Of a stretch of 64,000 nucleotides of DNA, positions 29,938-39,877 are shown piece by piece. This DNA comes from Deltaproteobacteria bacterium. Lineage in GTDB: Bacteria > Myxococcota_A > Polyangia > DRWM01 > JAAZOP01. The stretch is from contig JACRCZ010000141.1 in the NCBI GenBank assembly GCA_016218765.1, forward strand, positions 1 to 64,000. Direction: 5' to 3'. Positions within the stretch are counted from its first letter, which is position 1; each line of letters begins with the position of its first letter. A model generated the notes under the pieces. It searched no databases, was not told the DNA's origin, and saw nothing but the letters and a program-made list of their open reading frames with translations. The translations under genes were made by a program, and so were the position numbers.

Positions 29938-30696
29938 TTACCACACGAACGGGACCAGCGCCTTGCGCTCGGACGGGTAGTCGGGAAAACGCTCGTGGTA
30001 CCAGCGGTGGTTGCGCCGCGCGCGAGGCACGAGGTTGGCCGCGGAGACGGCGAGCAGCGTGGCGCTGCCGAGAGACCACGTCACCAGCGTCCAGCCGGTC
30101 CACTCCAAGAGCTCACCCAGGTAGTTCGGGCTGGTGACGAAACGGAAGCCGCCGCCCCGCGGGATCTTGTAGCCCTTCTCCCCCGGCTTGCGCAGCCCGC
30201 GCAGGATGAGGTCGCTCGAGACCGACAGGGCGAAGCCGCCGAAGAAGCACAGCGTCCCGCCCAGGAACCGCGGGTCCCACAGCCACTCCACGCCCCGTGC
30301 GGGCCCGAAGTGGAAGATCCACCGGCCGATGAGGTAGCTGAACCCGCTGTTGAGCAGGAACCCGAGCGCGACCACCGACAACGACATCGTGCTCGACCGC
30401 GGGATGAACGGGTAGATCAGCGTGCGGTACGCGTAGTGGAACATCCACATCGCCAGCAGCACGAGCGCCACCGTGTTCCCCTGCCGATCGCCCAGCGCGA
30501 ACCAGAGCCCCAACCCCACGGGCTGCGGCAGCTCCATCAGCATCCACGCCAGCCAGGACGGCAGATCCGGCCCGCTCCACCACGTGCGCCCGTACCGCCC
30601 GTACGGCGCCGGTACGAACACCGAGAAGATCGCCGTCCCCGCCGCGACCGCGAACATCCCCCACAACAACCACGAATAGAACGTCGGCTCCGTCAT
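29938..30696 (-). CDS. 3-oxo-5-alpha-steroid 4-dehydrogenase (SRD5A)-like membrane protein
   Basis: Multiple TM; FRFVTSPNYLGELLEWTGWTLVTWSL and NHRWYHERFPDYPSERKALVPFVW C-terminal signature. Confidence 0.85.
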   Translation of the reverse strand: MTEPTFYSWLLWGMFAVAAGTAIFSVFVPAPYGRYGRTWWSGPDLPSWLAWMLMELPQPVGLGLWFALGDRQGNTVALVLLAMWMFHYAYRTLIYPFIPRSSTMSLSVVALGFLLNSGFSYLIGRWIFHFGPARGVEWLWDPRFLGGTLCFFGGFALSVSSDLILRGLRKPGEKGYKIPRGGGFRFVTSPNYLGELLEWTGWTLVTWSLGSATLLAVSAANLVPRARRNHRWYHERFPDYPSERKALVPFVW

Positions 30697-30807
30697 CGGG
30701 CGGATTCTAGCCCAACTTCGTCCATCGGGGCTTCATTCCGCCACCTTCCGGCGCGTCTTGCGCCTCGGTCGGGAATGTCCGCATTATCCGGGTGCGGAGG
30801 GCTGGGC

Positions 30808-32322
30808 ATGCGAAATCGGATCATTTCGTGCGCACTATTCCTGGTGATGACGGCGTCGGCCAACGTGCTCGCGCAGACGGATGATGATCCGGGGGCGGCG
30901 GCGACGTCGGAGGGCCCCGCTGCGGAACCTGCGGGCGACCCGGGCGCGGGCGCCGAAGCGCCGGCGGCGACGGGCGAAGCGCCCGCCGTCGGGGCGGTCG
31001 AGGAAGGGCCGGCGGCGTCGGGCGTACCGCCGTTCGCGGAGCTGGTGGAGCGGCCGGGTGTGGAGGCGGCGACGGGGCCGGCGACGCCGCCCGCGACGCT
31101 CGCGACGCCCGTGGCCGCCGCGGCGTCGGCGGGGGGCGAGGACGAGGGGATGCCGGTGCCGAGCGCGCCGCCGGGCGGCGCGATGCCGCCGGCCGACCTG
31201 CAAGCGGCATCGGCCGCGGTGGGCGAGATGACCGACGACGGCGCCGGCGAGGACGACGAGAGCTGGATCGCGAGTCTCGACGCGGTCTCCGAGGATTCGC
31301 CGCTCCTGCAGCTCCGGACGGGGCCGCTGGTCATCGCGCCGGTCGGGATGGTGCAGTTCCTCGGCGTTCCGTGGCAGCAGGGCGGGGCGCAGCTCGCGAA
31401 CGGCGGGTGGGTCGACGAGCCGGGCCTGCGTTTCCGGCGGGTACGCATCGGCTTCCAGGGCTGGGCGCCGTACGACGTGAGCTTCGAGTCGGTGTCCGAG
31501 TTCGACGAATCCGGCTTCCAGCTCCTGGACCTGACGATGACGTGGGCTCCGTTCGAGGCGCTGGCGCTGACCGCGGGCGGGGGGAAGACGCCGTTCTCCG
31601 GCTCCGAGCTGACGCCGGCGATGTTCCAGACCTTCCTCGACCGGCCGTGGGGCGTGGACGGGGAGACGCTGGACGGCGACCGGGTCGGCATCGCGCCGGG
31701 CCGGATGCTCGGCGTGTGGCTCTCCGGGACGTGGAGCGTGCTCAAGTGGCAGGCCGGGGTCTACAACGGCAACCACGACTACTTCATCGGGAACGACAAC
31801 GACGGGGTGCTGGTCGGCGCGCGCCTCGAGTGCCTGCCGCTGGGCGACCTGCCCGAGGGGCAGCTCACCGTGGAGGGTGGCGAGCCGCGGGTGCGGATCG
31901 GCGCGTCGTACTACTGGAACGACGATGCTCCCGGCGACACGCATGGTGTCGAGGGCGACGTGAAGTTCCGGGTGGCGGGGCTGACGATCGAAGGCGAGTT
32001 CCTGTGGAGCACGTTCGCCCTGGACGCCGACCCGGCCCGTCCGCCCGGGGAGCCGGGCGACGTGCGCAAGATGGCCTACTACGCCCAGGTCGGGTACCTC
32101 GTGTGGGATCCCTGGCTGGACGTCGCCGCCCGGTTCGACTCCTTCGAGATGGACGACGGGGTGGACGATTTCAACGACCGCTGGAGCGTCGGCGGCGTCG
32201 CGACGCTGTTCTTCCTGCGCAACCGTGTGAAGCTGCAGGCCGAGTTCGCGCACCACCAGGAATGGGCGGACCCGCAGATCCCGAACGACTCCTTCGCGCT
32301 GCAGCTCCAGGGGAGGTTCTGA
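30808..32322 (+). CDS. Phosphate-selective porin O/P-like outer-membrane porin
   Basis: Signal peptide; Ala/Pro/Gly-rich linker; RFRRVRIGFQGWAPYDVSFESVSEFDES, AGVYNGN, ends LQLQGRF. Confidence 0.75.
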   Translation: MRNRIISCALFLVMTASANVLAQTDDDPGAAATSEGPAAEPAGDPGAGAEAPAATGEAPAVGAVEEGPAASGVPPFAELVERPGVEAATGPATPPATLATPVAAAASAGGEDEGMPVPSAPPGGAMPPADLQAASAAVGEMTDDGAGEDDESWIASLDAVSEDSPLLQLRTGPLVIAPVGMVQFLGVPWQQGGAQLANGGWVDEPGLRFRRVRIGFQGWAPYDVSFESVSEFDESGFQLLDLTMTWAPFEALALTAGGGKTPFSGSELTPAMFQTFLDRPWGVDGETLDGDRVGIAPGRMLGVWLSGTWSVLKWQAGVYNGNHDYFIGNDNDGVLVGARLECLPLGDLPEGQLTVEGGEPRVRIGASYYWNDDAPGDTHGVEGDVKFRVAGLTIEGEFLWSTFALDADPARPPGEPGDVRKMAYYAQVGYLVWDPWLDVAARFDSFEMDDGVDDFNDRWSVGGVATLFFLRNRVKLQAEFAHHQEWADPQIPNDSFALQLQGRF

Positions 32323-32327
32323 TGGGA

Positions 32328-32450
32328 GTCGACAGTCATGAGTCATGGGTCATGAGTCGACCACCAGGCGACCGGCTGCGTGCGGCGGAATGGCGCACGC
32401 CGTCCGGAGCTCACGACTCACGACTGTCGACTCACGACTCGGGACTCGCG
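32328..32450. repeat. Dispersed repeat family C, two oppositely oriented blocks of GAGTC/GACTC words
   Basis: GTCGACAGTCATGAGTCATGGGTCATGAGTCGACC and CACGACTCACGACTGTCGACTCACGACTCGGGACTC; related block at 36214-36287. Confidence 0.75.
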
Positions 32451-32453
32451 GCC

Positions 32454-35400
32454 ATGGCGCTGCTCCTCCTCGTCTCCTGCTCCACCGCCGAGACCTCCAC
32501 GAACGCGCGGGCCTACCGCATGGACAGCCGGGTGCAGGGGGTCGGGGGACCGGGGGCCGTCGCGGACGAGGGAGACTTCGTGCTGGACAACGGGGTCGTG
32601 CGCGTGGCGATCCTGCGCGACGGGAACTCGCCGGGGCCCGGGATGTTCGGCGGCTCGCTGGTCGACGCGGATCGCGTGCGGAGCGACGGGACGCACCGCG
32701 CCGGCAAGGGGATGGACGCGTTCGCCGAGCTGATGCCCATGGTGAACCTCATGGTGCCCGGGTACCGCGACGACCCCGCCCAGCGCTCGCACTACACGAC
32801 GCTGTCGGTCGAGGTGCTGGCCGACGAGGGACGGTTCGCCTGTCCCGGCGGGACCTGCACTTGCGCGACCAGCCTCGCGGCATCGACGGCGGCGGCGCGC
32901 GCCGCGGGCGAGTGCCCGGTCGAGGGCGGCGAGCCGGGATGCTCGGCCATCCTGGCGTGCGGCAAGGCCGACCGGCTGGTCGAGGCGCTCGGCATGATCG
33001 AGACGCTCGGCGTAAGGATGAACCTCTCGATCGAGACGACGTACCTGCTGGATCCGGGCGCGGACTACGTGCGCATCCGGACGGACGTGTTCATCGACAA
33101 CCGCTGGGTCGACTCGGCGACCCCCTACGCGCTGGGCGGGGTCGAGGACTTCATCCGCGACGGCCTGGGCGTGCTCGACGTGCTGACCGGGGACGAGCTG
33201 CTGCCGCCGACAGAGCCGCACGTCTGGCGGCAGGGCTTCCTGGCGGGCGACTTCCTGCTGATGGGGAAGAAGGTGCGGATCTTCGCCGCGGGGCACGGCT
33301 TCGACTTCCCGGACACGTTCCAGCGGCTGTTCGACGAGGGCAAGGACATCCTGGGCACGCCGCAGGCGGCGGATGCCGTGGTCGGCGTGGGCGACGGGGT
33401 CTCCTACGCCTACGGCTCGGAGGACGGCCCGACCATCGTGCCGATCTACACGGGCGAGTTCACGGGCGCGTTCACGAACGGCATGCGCTGCGCGAACGAC
33501 GACACGGCGTGCGTCGCCCACGAGACGCAGCCGCTGCGCTACGAGCGGATCCTCGCGATCGGCCGCGGCGACGTGGCCTCGGCGCTGGCCGCGATGTACC
33601 GCCTGCGCGGCGAGGCGACCGGGACCCTGGCCGGGCACGTCCACGATCGGCGGACCGGCCGCGCGCTGCCGGGAGCCGAGGTGTTCGTGCTGCGTGACCC
33701 GTGGGCGTCGGATGCGACCCACGAGTTCCCGGCGACGGCCGAGCGCCTGCTGGAGCTGCTGGTCGAGGAGCTGGGGAATCCCGGGGTGGTCACGGAGCTG
33801 GGGGCGGACCTCGCCGACGACGCGGTCCCGGACGGCTCGTTCTCCGGCCCCGTGCCGCCGGGGAGCTACTTCCTCGTGGTGCGGGTGGAAGGGCGGGCGC
33901 TCTCGGCCCCGGTGCGGGTGCGGGTGGCGGCGGGCGGACGGACGGACGCCTCGCTGGCGGCGGGACCGCCGGGACGGGTGGACGTCGAGGTGTTCGACGA
34001 GACGGGCTCGCGCTCGCCGGCCAAGCTGACGTTCGTGGGGCCGATCGCGGCCGGGGATCCGTGCGGATCCGGCGCGGCGGTGGCGCACCTGACGGCGCAG
34101 AGCGCGGCCCGGCCGCTGGCGCTGGGGGGCGGGGAGATCGGCGACCGCATCGCGGCGATCGATTTCACGGTCGACGGAGCGCACTCGACCGAGCTGGAGC
34201 CGGGACGCTACGACCTGTGGATCTCGCGGGGCTTCGAGTACTCGGTGCACCGGCAGTGCCTGGACGTGCCGGCGTACGACGCGGCGCGCGTGGTGGGAGT
34301 GGTGCGGCGGCAGGTGCGCACGACGGGCTGGGTGAGCGGCGACTTCCACACCCATGGCGAGAACTCGTACGACGCCGACATGCCGTACGACCTGCGGGTG
34401 CGATCGGCGATCGCCGAAGGCGTCGACGTGGTGGCCGCGACGGACCACGACGTCGTCACCGACCTGGGGGCGCAGGTCGAGGCGATGGGTCTGCGGCACC
34501 GGATCGTCACGGCGACCGGGGATGAGGTGACGCCGATCGAGACGGGGCACATCATCGGGTTCCCGCTGCGCTACGACGCGCGGGCGCCGCAGGGCGGGGC
34601 GATCGACTGGACGCGACGCGACTTCTGCGTCGAGCACCCGGACGCGCCGGACTGCAACCACGACGGGGAGGCGGGCTACGTCCTGCCGCTGCGCCCCGGC
34701 GAGGTGTTCGCGAAGCTGCGCGAGCTGGGCCAGTACGGGCCGCAGGACACGCTGGTGATCGTCCCGCACCCGCGGGACGGCTTCTTCGGGCTGTTCGACC
34801 AGTTCGGCCTGAACCATTTCGACGCGTCGTGGAACTCCCCCGGCCTCATCCGCGGGCAGCACCCGCTCCTGCGCGCGGCGTACTTCTCCTGGGACTTCGA
34901 CGCGCTCGAGCTCCTGAACTCGAAACGCTTCGAGATGATCCGCACGCCGACGGTCTCGGAGATCTCGGACTTCACGCACGACCTCGCCCTGCTCCAGGAA
35001 GAGCGGCGCCCGGAGCGGGAGATCGCCGACCTCCACCGGATGTACCAGGGGCTGGTCCTGGCGCGCACGGCGGAGGAGGCCGCGGCGCTGCGCTACGGCG
35101 CGACGGCGCAATGCCTGCGGGACGAGCACTGCGGTGCGGGAGAGATGTGCGACCTGCAACGGCAGGCCTGCGCGCCCGCGGGGGCGCGGTGCACCGGCCA
35201 CGGGGACTGCGCCGACGGCCAGGCGTGCCTGTTCGAGACGTCGCCGTCACGCTGCGCGGCGGCGTGCACGAGCGACGCGGACTGCCGGCTGGATTCCCGC
35301 TGCGACGCGACGACCGACCCGCCGCACGCGCGCTGCGTGCGACGCACGTGCGCGCCGGCGGAGGCTCCGGACTTCCCCTGCGTGCAAAGCGGGTCGCCCG

Positions 35401-36155
35401 TGCGCGCCGGACCGGTCGACGACTGGTTCCGGCTGCTCGAGCACGGCATCGTCAAGACGGGTCTGGGCAACTCCGACAGCCACTCCATTACGTCCCTGGA
35501 AACCGGCTGCGCGCGGAACTTCGTGTACGTCGGCTCGGACGACCCGGCCGCGGTCGACATCCGCGACGTCGTGCGGGCGATCAAGGCCGGGCGGGTGGTC
35601 GCGTCCTACGGGCCGTTCGTCGAGCTCCTGGTCGACGGGCACCGCATCGGGGACACGGTCTCGCTGGGAGCGGGGGGCGGGTCCGTGCACGTCGAGGCGA
35701 GCGTGCAGTGGGCGACGTGGTTCGACGTCGACCGCGTGGAAATCTACCGCTCGGGCGAGCTGCTCCGGACGATCGAGCCGACCGCGTCGCAGCGGTCGCA
35801 GGGCCGCGCGGAGCTGTCCTTCGACGATGAGGTCCCGGGCGGACGCGACGCGTGGTACGTGGCGATCGCGATGGGTGCCGGTCCCGACGCGCGGTCGCTG
35901 GCGCCGGTCTACACGCCGAACCGCCACCCGTACCTCGGCTTCACCCAGGTCGTGGCGACGACGTTCGCGTCGATCGACGACCCGCTGATCCACGCCGTGC
36001 TGTCGATGCCGCTCCCCGTCCCGGAGGAGGTCGACATGCTGCCCTACGCCATCACGAACCCCGTGTTCGTGGACGCGGACGGGACGGCAGGCTTCCAGGG
36101 CCCGGCGGGCCAGGCGCCGGCGGTACGGTGGGCGCCGACGGAGGAGGAGCCGTAG
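32454..36155 (+). CDS. CehA/McbA-type PHP-domain hydrolase lipoprotein with internal Cys-rich module
   Basis: MALLLLVSC lipobox; GDFHTHGENSYD, AATDHDVVTDLG, GLGNSDSHSITS; internal Cys-rich CLRDEHCGAGEMCDLQRQAC...CTSDADC. Frame also open from ATG 32322 through family C. Confidence 0.8.
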   Translation: MALLLLVSCSTAETSTNARAYRMDSRVQGVGGPGAVADEGDFVLDNGVVRVAILRDGNSPGPGMFGGSLVDADRVRSDGTHRAGKGMDAFAELMPMVNLMVPGYRDDPAQRSHYTTLSVEVLADEGRFACPGGTCTCATSLAASTAAARAAGECPVEGGEPGCSAILACGKADRLVEALGMIETLGVRMNLSIETTYLLDPGADYVRIRTDVFIDNRWVDSATPYALGGVEDFIRDGLGVLDVLTGDELLPPTEPHVWRQGFLAGDFLLMGKKVRIFAAGHGFDFPDTFQRLFDEGKDILGTPQAADAVVGVGDGVSYAYGSEDGPTIVPIYTGEFTGAFTNGMRCANDDTACVAHETQPLRYERILAIGRGDVASALAAMYRLRGEATGTLAGHVHDRRTGRALPGAEVFVLRDPWASDATHEFPATAERLLELLVEELGNPGVVTELGADLADDAVPDGSFSGPVPPGSYFLVVRVEGRALSAPVRVRVAAGGRTDASLAAGPPGRVDVEVFDETGSRSPAKLTFVGPIAAGDPCGSGAAVAHLTAQSAARPLALGGGEIGDRIAAIDFTVDGAHSTELEPGRYDLWISRGFEYSVHRQCLDVPAYDAARVVGVVRRQVRTTGWVSGDFHTHGENSYDADMPYDLRVRSAIAEGVDVVAATDHDVVTDLGAQVEAMGLRHRIVTATGDEVTPIETGHIIGFPLRYDARAPQGGAIDWTRRDFCVEHPDAPDCNHDGEAGYVLPLRPGEVFAKLRELGQYGPQDTLVIVPHPRDGFFGLFDQFGLNHFDASWNSPGLIRGQHPLLRAAYFSWDFDALELLNSKRFEMIRTPTVSEISDFTHDLALLQEERRPEREIADLHRMYQGLVLARTAEEAAALRYGATAQCLRDEHCGAGEMCDLQRQACAPAGARCTGHGDCADGQACLFETSPSRCAAACTSDADCRLDSRCDATTDPPHARCVRRTCAPAEAPDFPCVQSGSPVRAGPVDDWFRLLEHGIVKTGLGNSDSHSITSLETGCARNFVYVGSDDPAAVDIRDVVRAIKAGRVVASYGPFVELLVDGHRIGDTVSLGAGGGSVHVEASVQWATWFDVDRVEIYRSGELLRTIEPTASQRSQGRAELSFDDEVPGGRDAWYVAIAMGAGPDARSLAPVYTPNRHPYLGFTQVVATTFASIDDPLIHAVLSMPLPVPEEVDMLPYAITNPVFVDADGTAGFQGPAGQAPAVRWAPTEEEP

Positions 36156-36213
36156 GGGGAGTCGGCTGGTAGCTGGTGGCTGGTGGCTGGTGGATCTGGG
36201 TCGCCAAGGGGGG

Positions 36214-36287
36214 AAGTCGAGAGTCGCGAGTCGACCATCGACAGTCGAGAGTCGTGAGTCATGAGCTGTGAGCGGTCGGTCGTGAGT
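36214..36287 (+). repeat. Dispersed repeat family C copy, preceded by GGTAGCTGGTGGCTGGTGGCTGGTGG (36165-36192)
   Basis: GAAGTCGAGAGTCGCGAGTCGACCATCGACAGTCGAGAGTCGTGAGTCATGAG. Confidence 0.7.
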
Positions 36288-36289
36288 GG

Positions 36290-37279
36290 ATGCTGAAGCG
36301 TCTGGCCGGACTGTCGCGGTTCTTCGTGCCGCTGTTGGCGGCGGTCGCGGCGCTGGAGCTGGTGCTGGCGCGGGGGATGTCCTTCGTGCAGCACGAGCGG
36401 GTGCGGGCGCGGCTGCCCCTGTCCGGGGACGAATGGTGGCAGCTCGGGGCCTACGTGACGACGTTCACGGGTCTCCTGGCGGTGGTGACGATCGCGGCGC
36501 TCGGCTTGCGTCTGGTGGTCTCGCGGTTGCCGCCGGCGGGGCGCGGCCTGGGACTGGGCTTCTCCGCGACGATCGCGGCGCTCGGCCTCACCGCCGTTTT
36601 CCTGCCGCCGGACGTCAAGGGAATCCTGACGATCCACCTGGCGGTGGTGCTGGGTGGGATGGCGCTGGGCATCGTGACGCTGGCGGCGGCGGGGCGGTGG
36701 GAGGTGAAGGTCGTCGCGGTGCTCCCACTGTTCCTGCCGCCGCTGGCGACGGCCGCGCTGGCGGTGCCGGGCCGGGAGCAGGCCGTGCTGCGAGCCGGGC
36801 TGGTGATCGCGACGGGGCTGGCGGCGGTGGGGGTCGTCGCGGCGGCGATACGCCGCGTGCGCCGCGCCGCCCGCGCGTCGCAGCTCATCGTCGTGGCGTA
36901 CTCGCTGGTGGTCGCGTGCCTGGCCGGGGGGGCGGCGCTGCTGCACCCGCGCCGGGTGGTGGAGTTCGTGCTGTTCTCCCACGGGCTGCTGCTGGGGTTC
37001 CGCGGGGCGCTGGCGTTCGTGACGCTCGCCGTGCTGGGACTGGCCTTCGCGTCGGCGGCGTTCGTGCTGCCGCAGCGCGATGCGGAGCCGATCGATGGGG
37101 ACGGCCGGCTCCTGGGCCTCGGGCTGCTCCTCTCGTTCCTGGCGGGCCCGACGCCGCTCAGCGCCACGCAGTCGCTCCTCCTGGCCGCGGGGAGCATGGC
37201 GCTGGTGGTGGGGGCGCGGGATCCCGCCCCGGCGGTGATGCCGTGGGAGCTCGGGGACGAGGACGGGGAGCAAGGCTGA
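36290..37279 (+). CDS. Polytopic membrane protein of unknown function
   Basis: About 9-10 hydrophobic segments; ATG start MLKRLAGLSRFFVPLL. Confidence 0.7.
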   Translation: MLKRLAGLSRFFVPLLAAVAALELVLARGMSFVQHERVRARLPLSGDEWWQLGAYVTTFTGLLAVVTIAALGLRLVVSRLPPAGRGLGLGFSATIAALGLTAVFLPPDVKGILTIHLAVVLGGMALGIVTLAAAGRWEVKVVAVLPLFLPPLATAALAVPGREQAVLRAGLVIATGLAAVGVVAAAIRRVRRAARASQLIVVAYSLVVACLAGGAALLHPRRVVEFVLFSHGLLLGFRGALAFVTLAVLGLAFASAAFVLPQRDAEPIDGDGRLLGLGLLLSFLAGPTPLSATQSLLLAAGSMALVVGARDPAPAVMPWELGDEDGEQG

Positions 37280-37298
37280 CGGCGGAGACTCCGGTAGC

Positions 37299-37322
37299 GG
37301 GGACCGCGCGGCGGCGGTCCCC
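37299..37322. terminator. Hairpin GGGGACCGC-GCGGCG-GCGGTCCCC between convergent genes
   Basis: Perfect 9-bp inverted repeat between stops at 37279 (+) and 37348 (-). Confidence 0.6.
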
Positions 37323-37347
37323 GTCCGCCGTGCCGGGCGGCTGTCGC

Positions 37348-38016
37348 CTACGCCCCCTGCGCCCACTCCGGCAGCACGGGGTGCTTACACGCCAGCGGCT
37401 CCCGGCCCCACTGCGGCCCCGGCTTCGTCTCCACCATCGCCGTCATGATCGCCTCCTGCTCCAGCACGTGACGCGCGAGATCGATGCTCGACAGCTCCTC
37501 GCGGGGCACGAAGACCCAGCGCGGCGACACGCGGCATGCCAGCTCCGCCGGGGGACTCGGCGACCATCCGACGAACTCCTCGCCGCCCCGCCAATCGACC
37601 CACGCGGAGCTCCAATCGTCGCCCGGCGACCAGACCCAGCCGAAATTGTCGTCCACGAACCAGCGGCCGTAGTGGAAGACTACTCGACCGAACGGCCAGA
37701 TCGAACCGAACTGCCGGCCCAGCGGCGTTTCGGTCCACCATCCGCCCGACAGGTACGGCACGAAGTCCGGACCCACGAGCGACTCCTTGGGCCGCCAGAC
37801 GCGGCCTGCCGCCGTGCCATCGATCCAGTAGCCGTACGGGTTCACGACATCCGCAAGCTCGCGCAGCGTCACGGCCTGGTCCCCGTCCGGCGGCGCCTGG
37901 ACCTCGTTGGCGGGCTCGTCAGCCGCCGTCGCACGGGATCCCAGCAGCAGGACCGCCGCGAGTGCCGGCGCCATCCAAGCCTGTCGTCGATCTCGCCACC
38001 ATCGTTCTACTCTCAT
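37348..38016 (-). CDS. DUF6600-like secreted protein
   Basis: Signal peptide; aromatic repeats PYGYWIDG, YGRWFVDDNFGWVWSPGDDWSSAWVDWRGG; RBS aaggaggaacc. Confidence 0.72.
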   Translation of the reverse strand: MRVERWWRDRRQAWMAPALAAVLLLGSRATAADEPANEVQAPPDGDQAVTLRELADVVNPYGYWIDGTAAGRVWRPKESLVGPDFVPYLSGGWWTETPLGRQFGSIWPFGRVVFHYGRWFVDDNFGWVWSPGDDWSSAWVDWRGGEEFVGWSPSPPAELACRVSPRWVFVPREELSSIDLARHVLEQEAIMTAMVETKPGPQWGREPLACKHPVLPEWAQGA

Positions 38017-38254
38017 GGTGGTTCCTCCTTGGACGCCCTTGGTTGCCTTCGCGACGAATCGACGGCCGGGAAGGACGTCCGGGTTCCCAACCATCTGTCG
38101 TACCCCGTCCAGCCTAACGACCGATCGGCCGCCGTCATTCCCGAAAGTCGATCTTTCCGTTTTTCCCCGCGATTTCGCGGACCGGGACGCCTGTTTTCGA
38201 GGTGCGGTTGCGCCCGTCGCCCCGCCGGCGTACCGTACCCGTCGGAGGCTCACC

Positions 38255-39862
38255 ATGCGACGGGCGACGGTTCCGGCGGTTGCGGCGACGGTCCTGGCGT
38301 GCCTTTCGTGCGGCGGAAGCTCGGCCGGGTCCGGGAATGCACAGGATGATGCGGGTACCGGTGGCGACATCGTGATCGAGGACGCCGCTGCGGACGAGGC
38401 GCCCGACAACGTGGACGCGGAGGTCGGCGGGGAGGTGGGGGATGGCGCGGAGGACGGAAGCGGCGGCGATGCATGGCCGGAGTTCCTGGGCGACGGCGCG
38501 GTCCTCGACGCCGCCGGTTGGGAGGCGTCCGAATACGTCGTCCTCCCGCCCGGCAGCGGCTGCGGTGACGGCGTCCTCGACCCCGGCGAGCAGTGCGACG
38601 ACTGGAACCGCCTGGACGGCGACGGCTGCGACTGGCTCTGCCGGCTCGGCGACGGCGAGCCGCCCCCCGCGCCCGACCCCGACGCGAGCGACTACGTCCC
38701 GTCGGGCGAGCTGGTGACCGTCTCCGCCAGTCCAGGGCCGGCGGGAATGGAGCGGCTGCCGCTGGCCTGGACCGGCTCCGAGTTCGCCACGGCGTGGTTC
38801 CAGCGGCCCGAGCGCGACGGCGACATCGGCTTCCTCCGCTTCCGGCGCTTCGACTCCGCGGGTCGCCCGATCGATGCCGAATGGCGCCTGCCTTCGGTCG
38901 GAGACTACGGGGGGCTGGAAGTCGTGTGGACCGGGACCGGATTCGGCCTCTTCTTTGTCGATGGCCTGACCGGCCTGTGGTACCTCCGGCTGGACGCCGC
39001 CGGCAAGCCGATCGGCGGTCCGGTCCTGATCGAGGGGGACGTGCGGGCCCGCGCGCCCGCCGCCGACCTCGCCCCGGACGGCACTTTCGTCGTCGCCTGG
39101 ATGCACGACTCCGGCTCCGGGGACGGGTGGTCAACCTGCACACCGGACGGCAGCCCCGACCTCACCCGCGTGCGCCGGGTGACCATCGCTGGCGCCACGC
39201 CGGGACCGGTGTTCACCGTCGACGAGACCGGCCAGGGTTTCCCCGATATCGCCGCGGGAGAGGATGGGTTCGGCATGGCGGTATCGGTCCAGGTCGGGCA
39301 TGAGGAGGGCTTCTGTTCCTTCCGCTTCCTGCGCCTGGACGACACGCTCGAGCACGCCGCCGGCTCCGGTGTCCTTGGCGGCTACGTCTGGGGCGACGTG
39401 AAGTGGATCGCGGCCGATTCGCGGTACGTCACCGCCTGGGCGGGGGAAGCCGACGAGTCCATCGGGATGGAGAGCGAGCTTCGCGTCGCGTTCTTCGAGC
39501 CCGATGGAACGCTTGCGGGCCCGCCGATCCGCAACTCGGAAGGCTGGCCGGGTTGGCTGACCCATCGGCCTGTCCGAGTGGGGGCGGGCGACGGCGGCCT
39601 CGCGCTCGTCACCGCCTTCTCGGGGTACTCGGACGAACGGCTGTCCTTCCTGCGCACCGACCGCAACGGCGTCGCCATCTCGCCCCTGCGCGACCTCATC
39701 GAGGCCGATCCCGACGGACGACCCGCGCACTTCGGCTCGTACAACACGGTGTGGACCGACGGCGGGTTCGCCGTGCTCTTCGTGGGTGCCTGGCCCGGTT
39801 CGGGAGTGCCCCCGGGAGGAGGGGATTGGCTCTACCTGCAGCACTTCGTGCGCGCGGAGTAG
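38255..39862 (+). CDS. Lipoprotein with DUF4215-like Cys motif and repeat propeller-like region
   Basis: LACLSC lipobox; CGDGVLDPGEQCDDWNRLDGDGCDWLC. Confidence 0.72.
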   Translation: MRRATVPAVAATVLACLSCGGSSAGSGNAQDDAGTGGDIVIEDAAADEAPDNVDAEVGGEVGDGAEDGSGGDAWPEFLGDGAVLDAAGWEASEYVVLPPGSGCGDGVLDPGEQCDDWNRLDGDGCDWLCRLGDGEPPPAPDPDASDYVPSGELVTVSASPGPAGMERLPLAWTGSEFATAWFQRPERDGDIGFLRFRRFDSAGRPIDAEWRLPSVGDYGGLEVVWTGTGFGLFFVDGLTGLWYLRLDAAGKPIGGPVLIEGDVRARAPAADLAPDGTFVVAWMHDSGSGDGWSTCTPDGSPDLTRVRRVTIAGATPGPVFTVDETGQGFPDIAAGEDGFGMAVSVQVGHEEGFCSFRFLRLDDTLEHAAGSGVLGGYVWGDVKWIAADSRYVTAWAGEADESIGMESELRVAFFEPDGTLAGPPIRNSEGWPGWLTHRPVRVGAGDGGLALVTAFSGYSDERLSFLRTDRNGVAISPLRDLIEADPDGRPAHFGSYNTVWTDGGFAVLFVGAWPGSGVPPGGGDWLYLQHFVRAE

Positions 39863-39877
39863 TAGCCGGTTTTCGCG

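Noticed and set aside
24092-29980. 1962-aa plus-strand ORF over the fusion regulator
   Set aside because: Out-of-frame, Arg/Gly/Ala-rich translation in high-GC DNA; the 25029-29849 frame carries all recognisable motifs.
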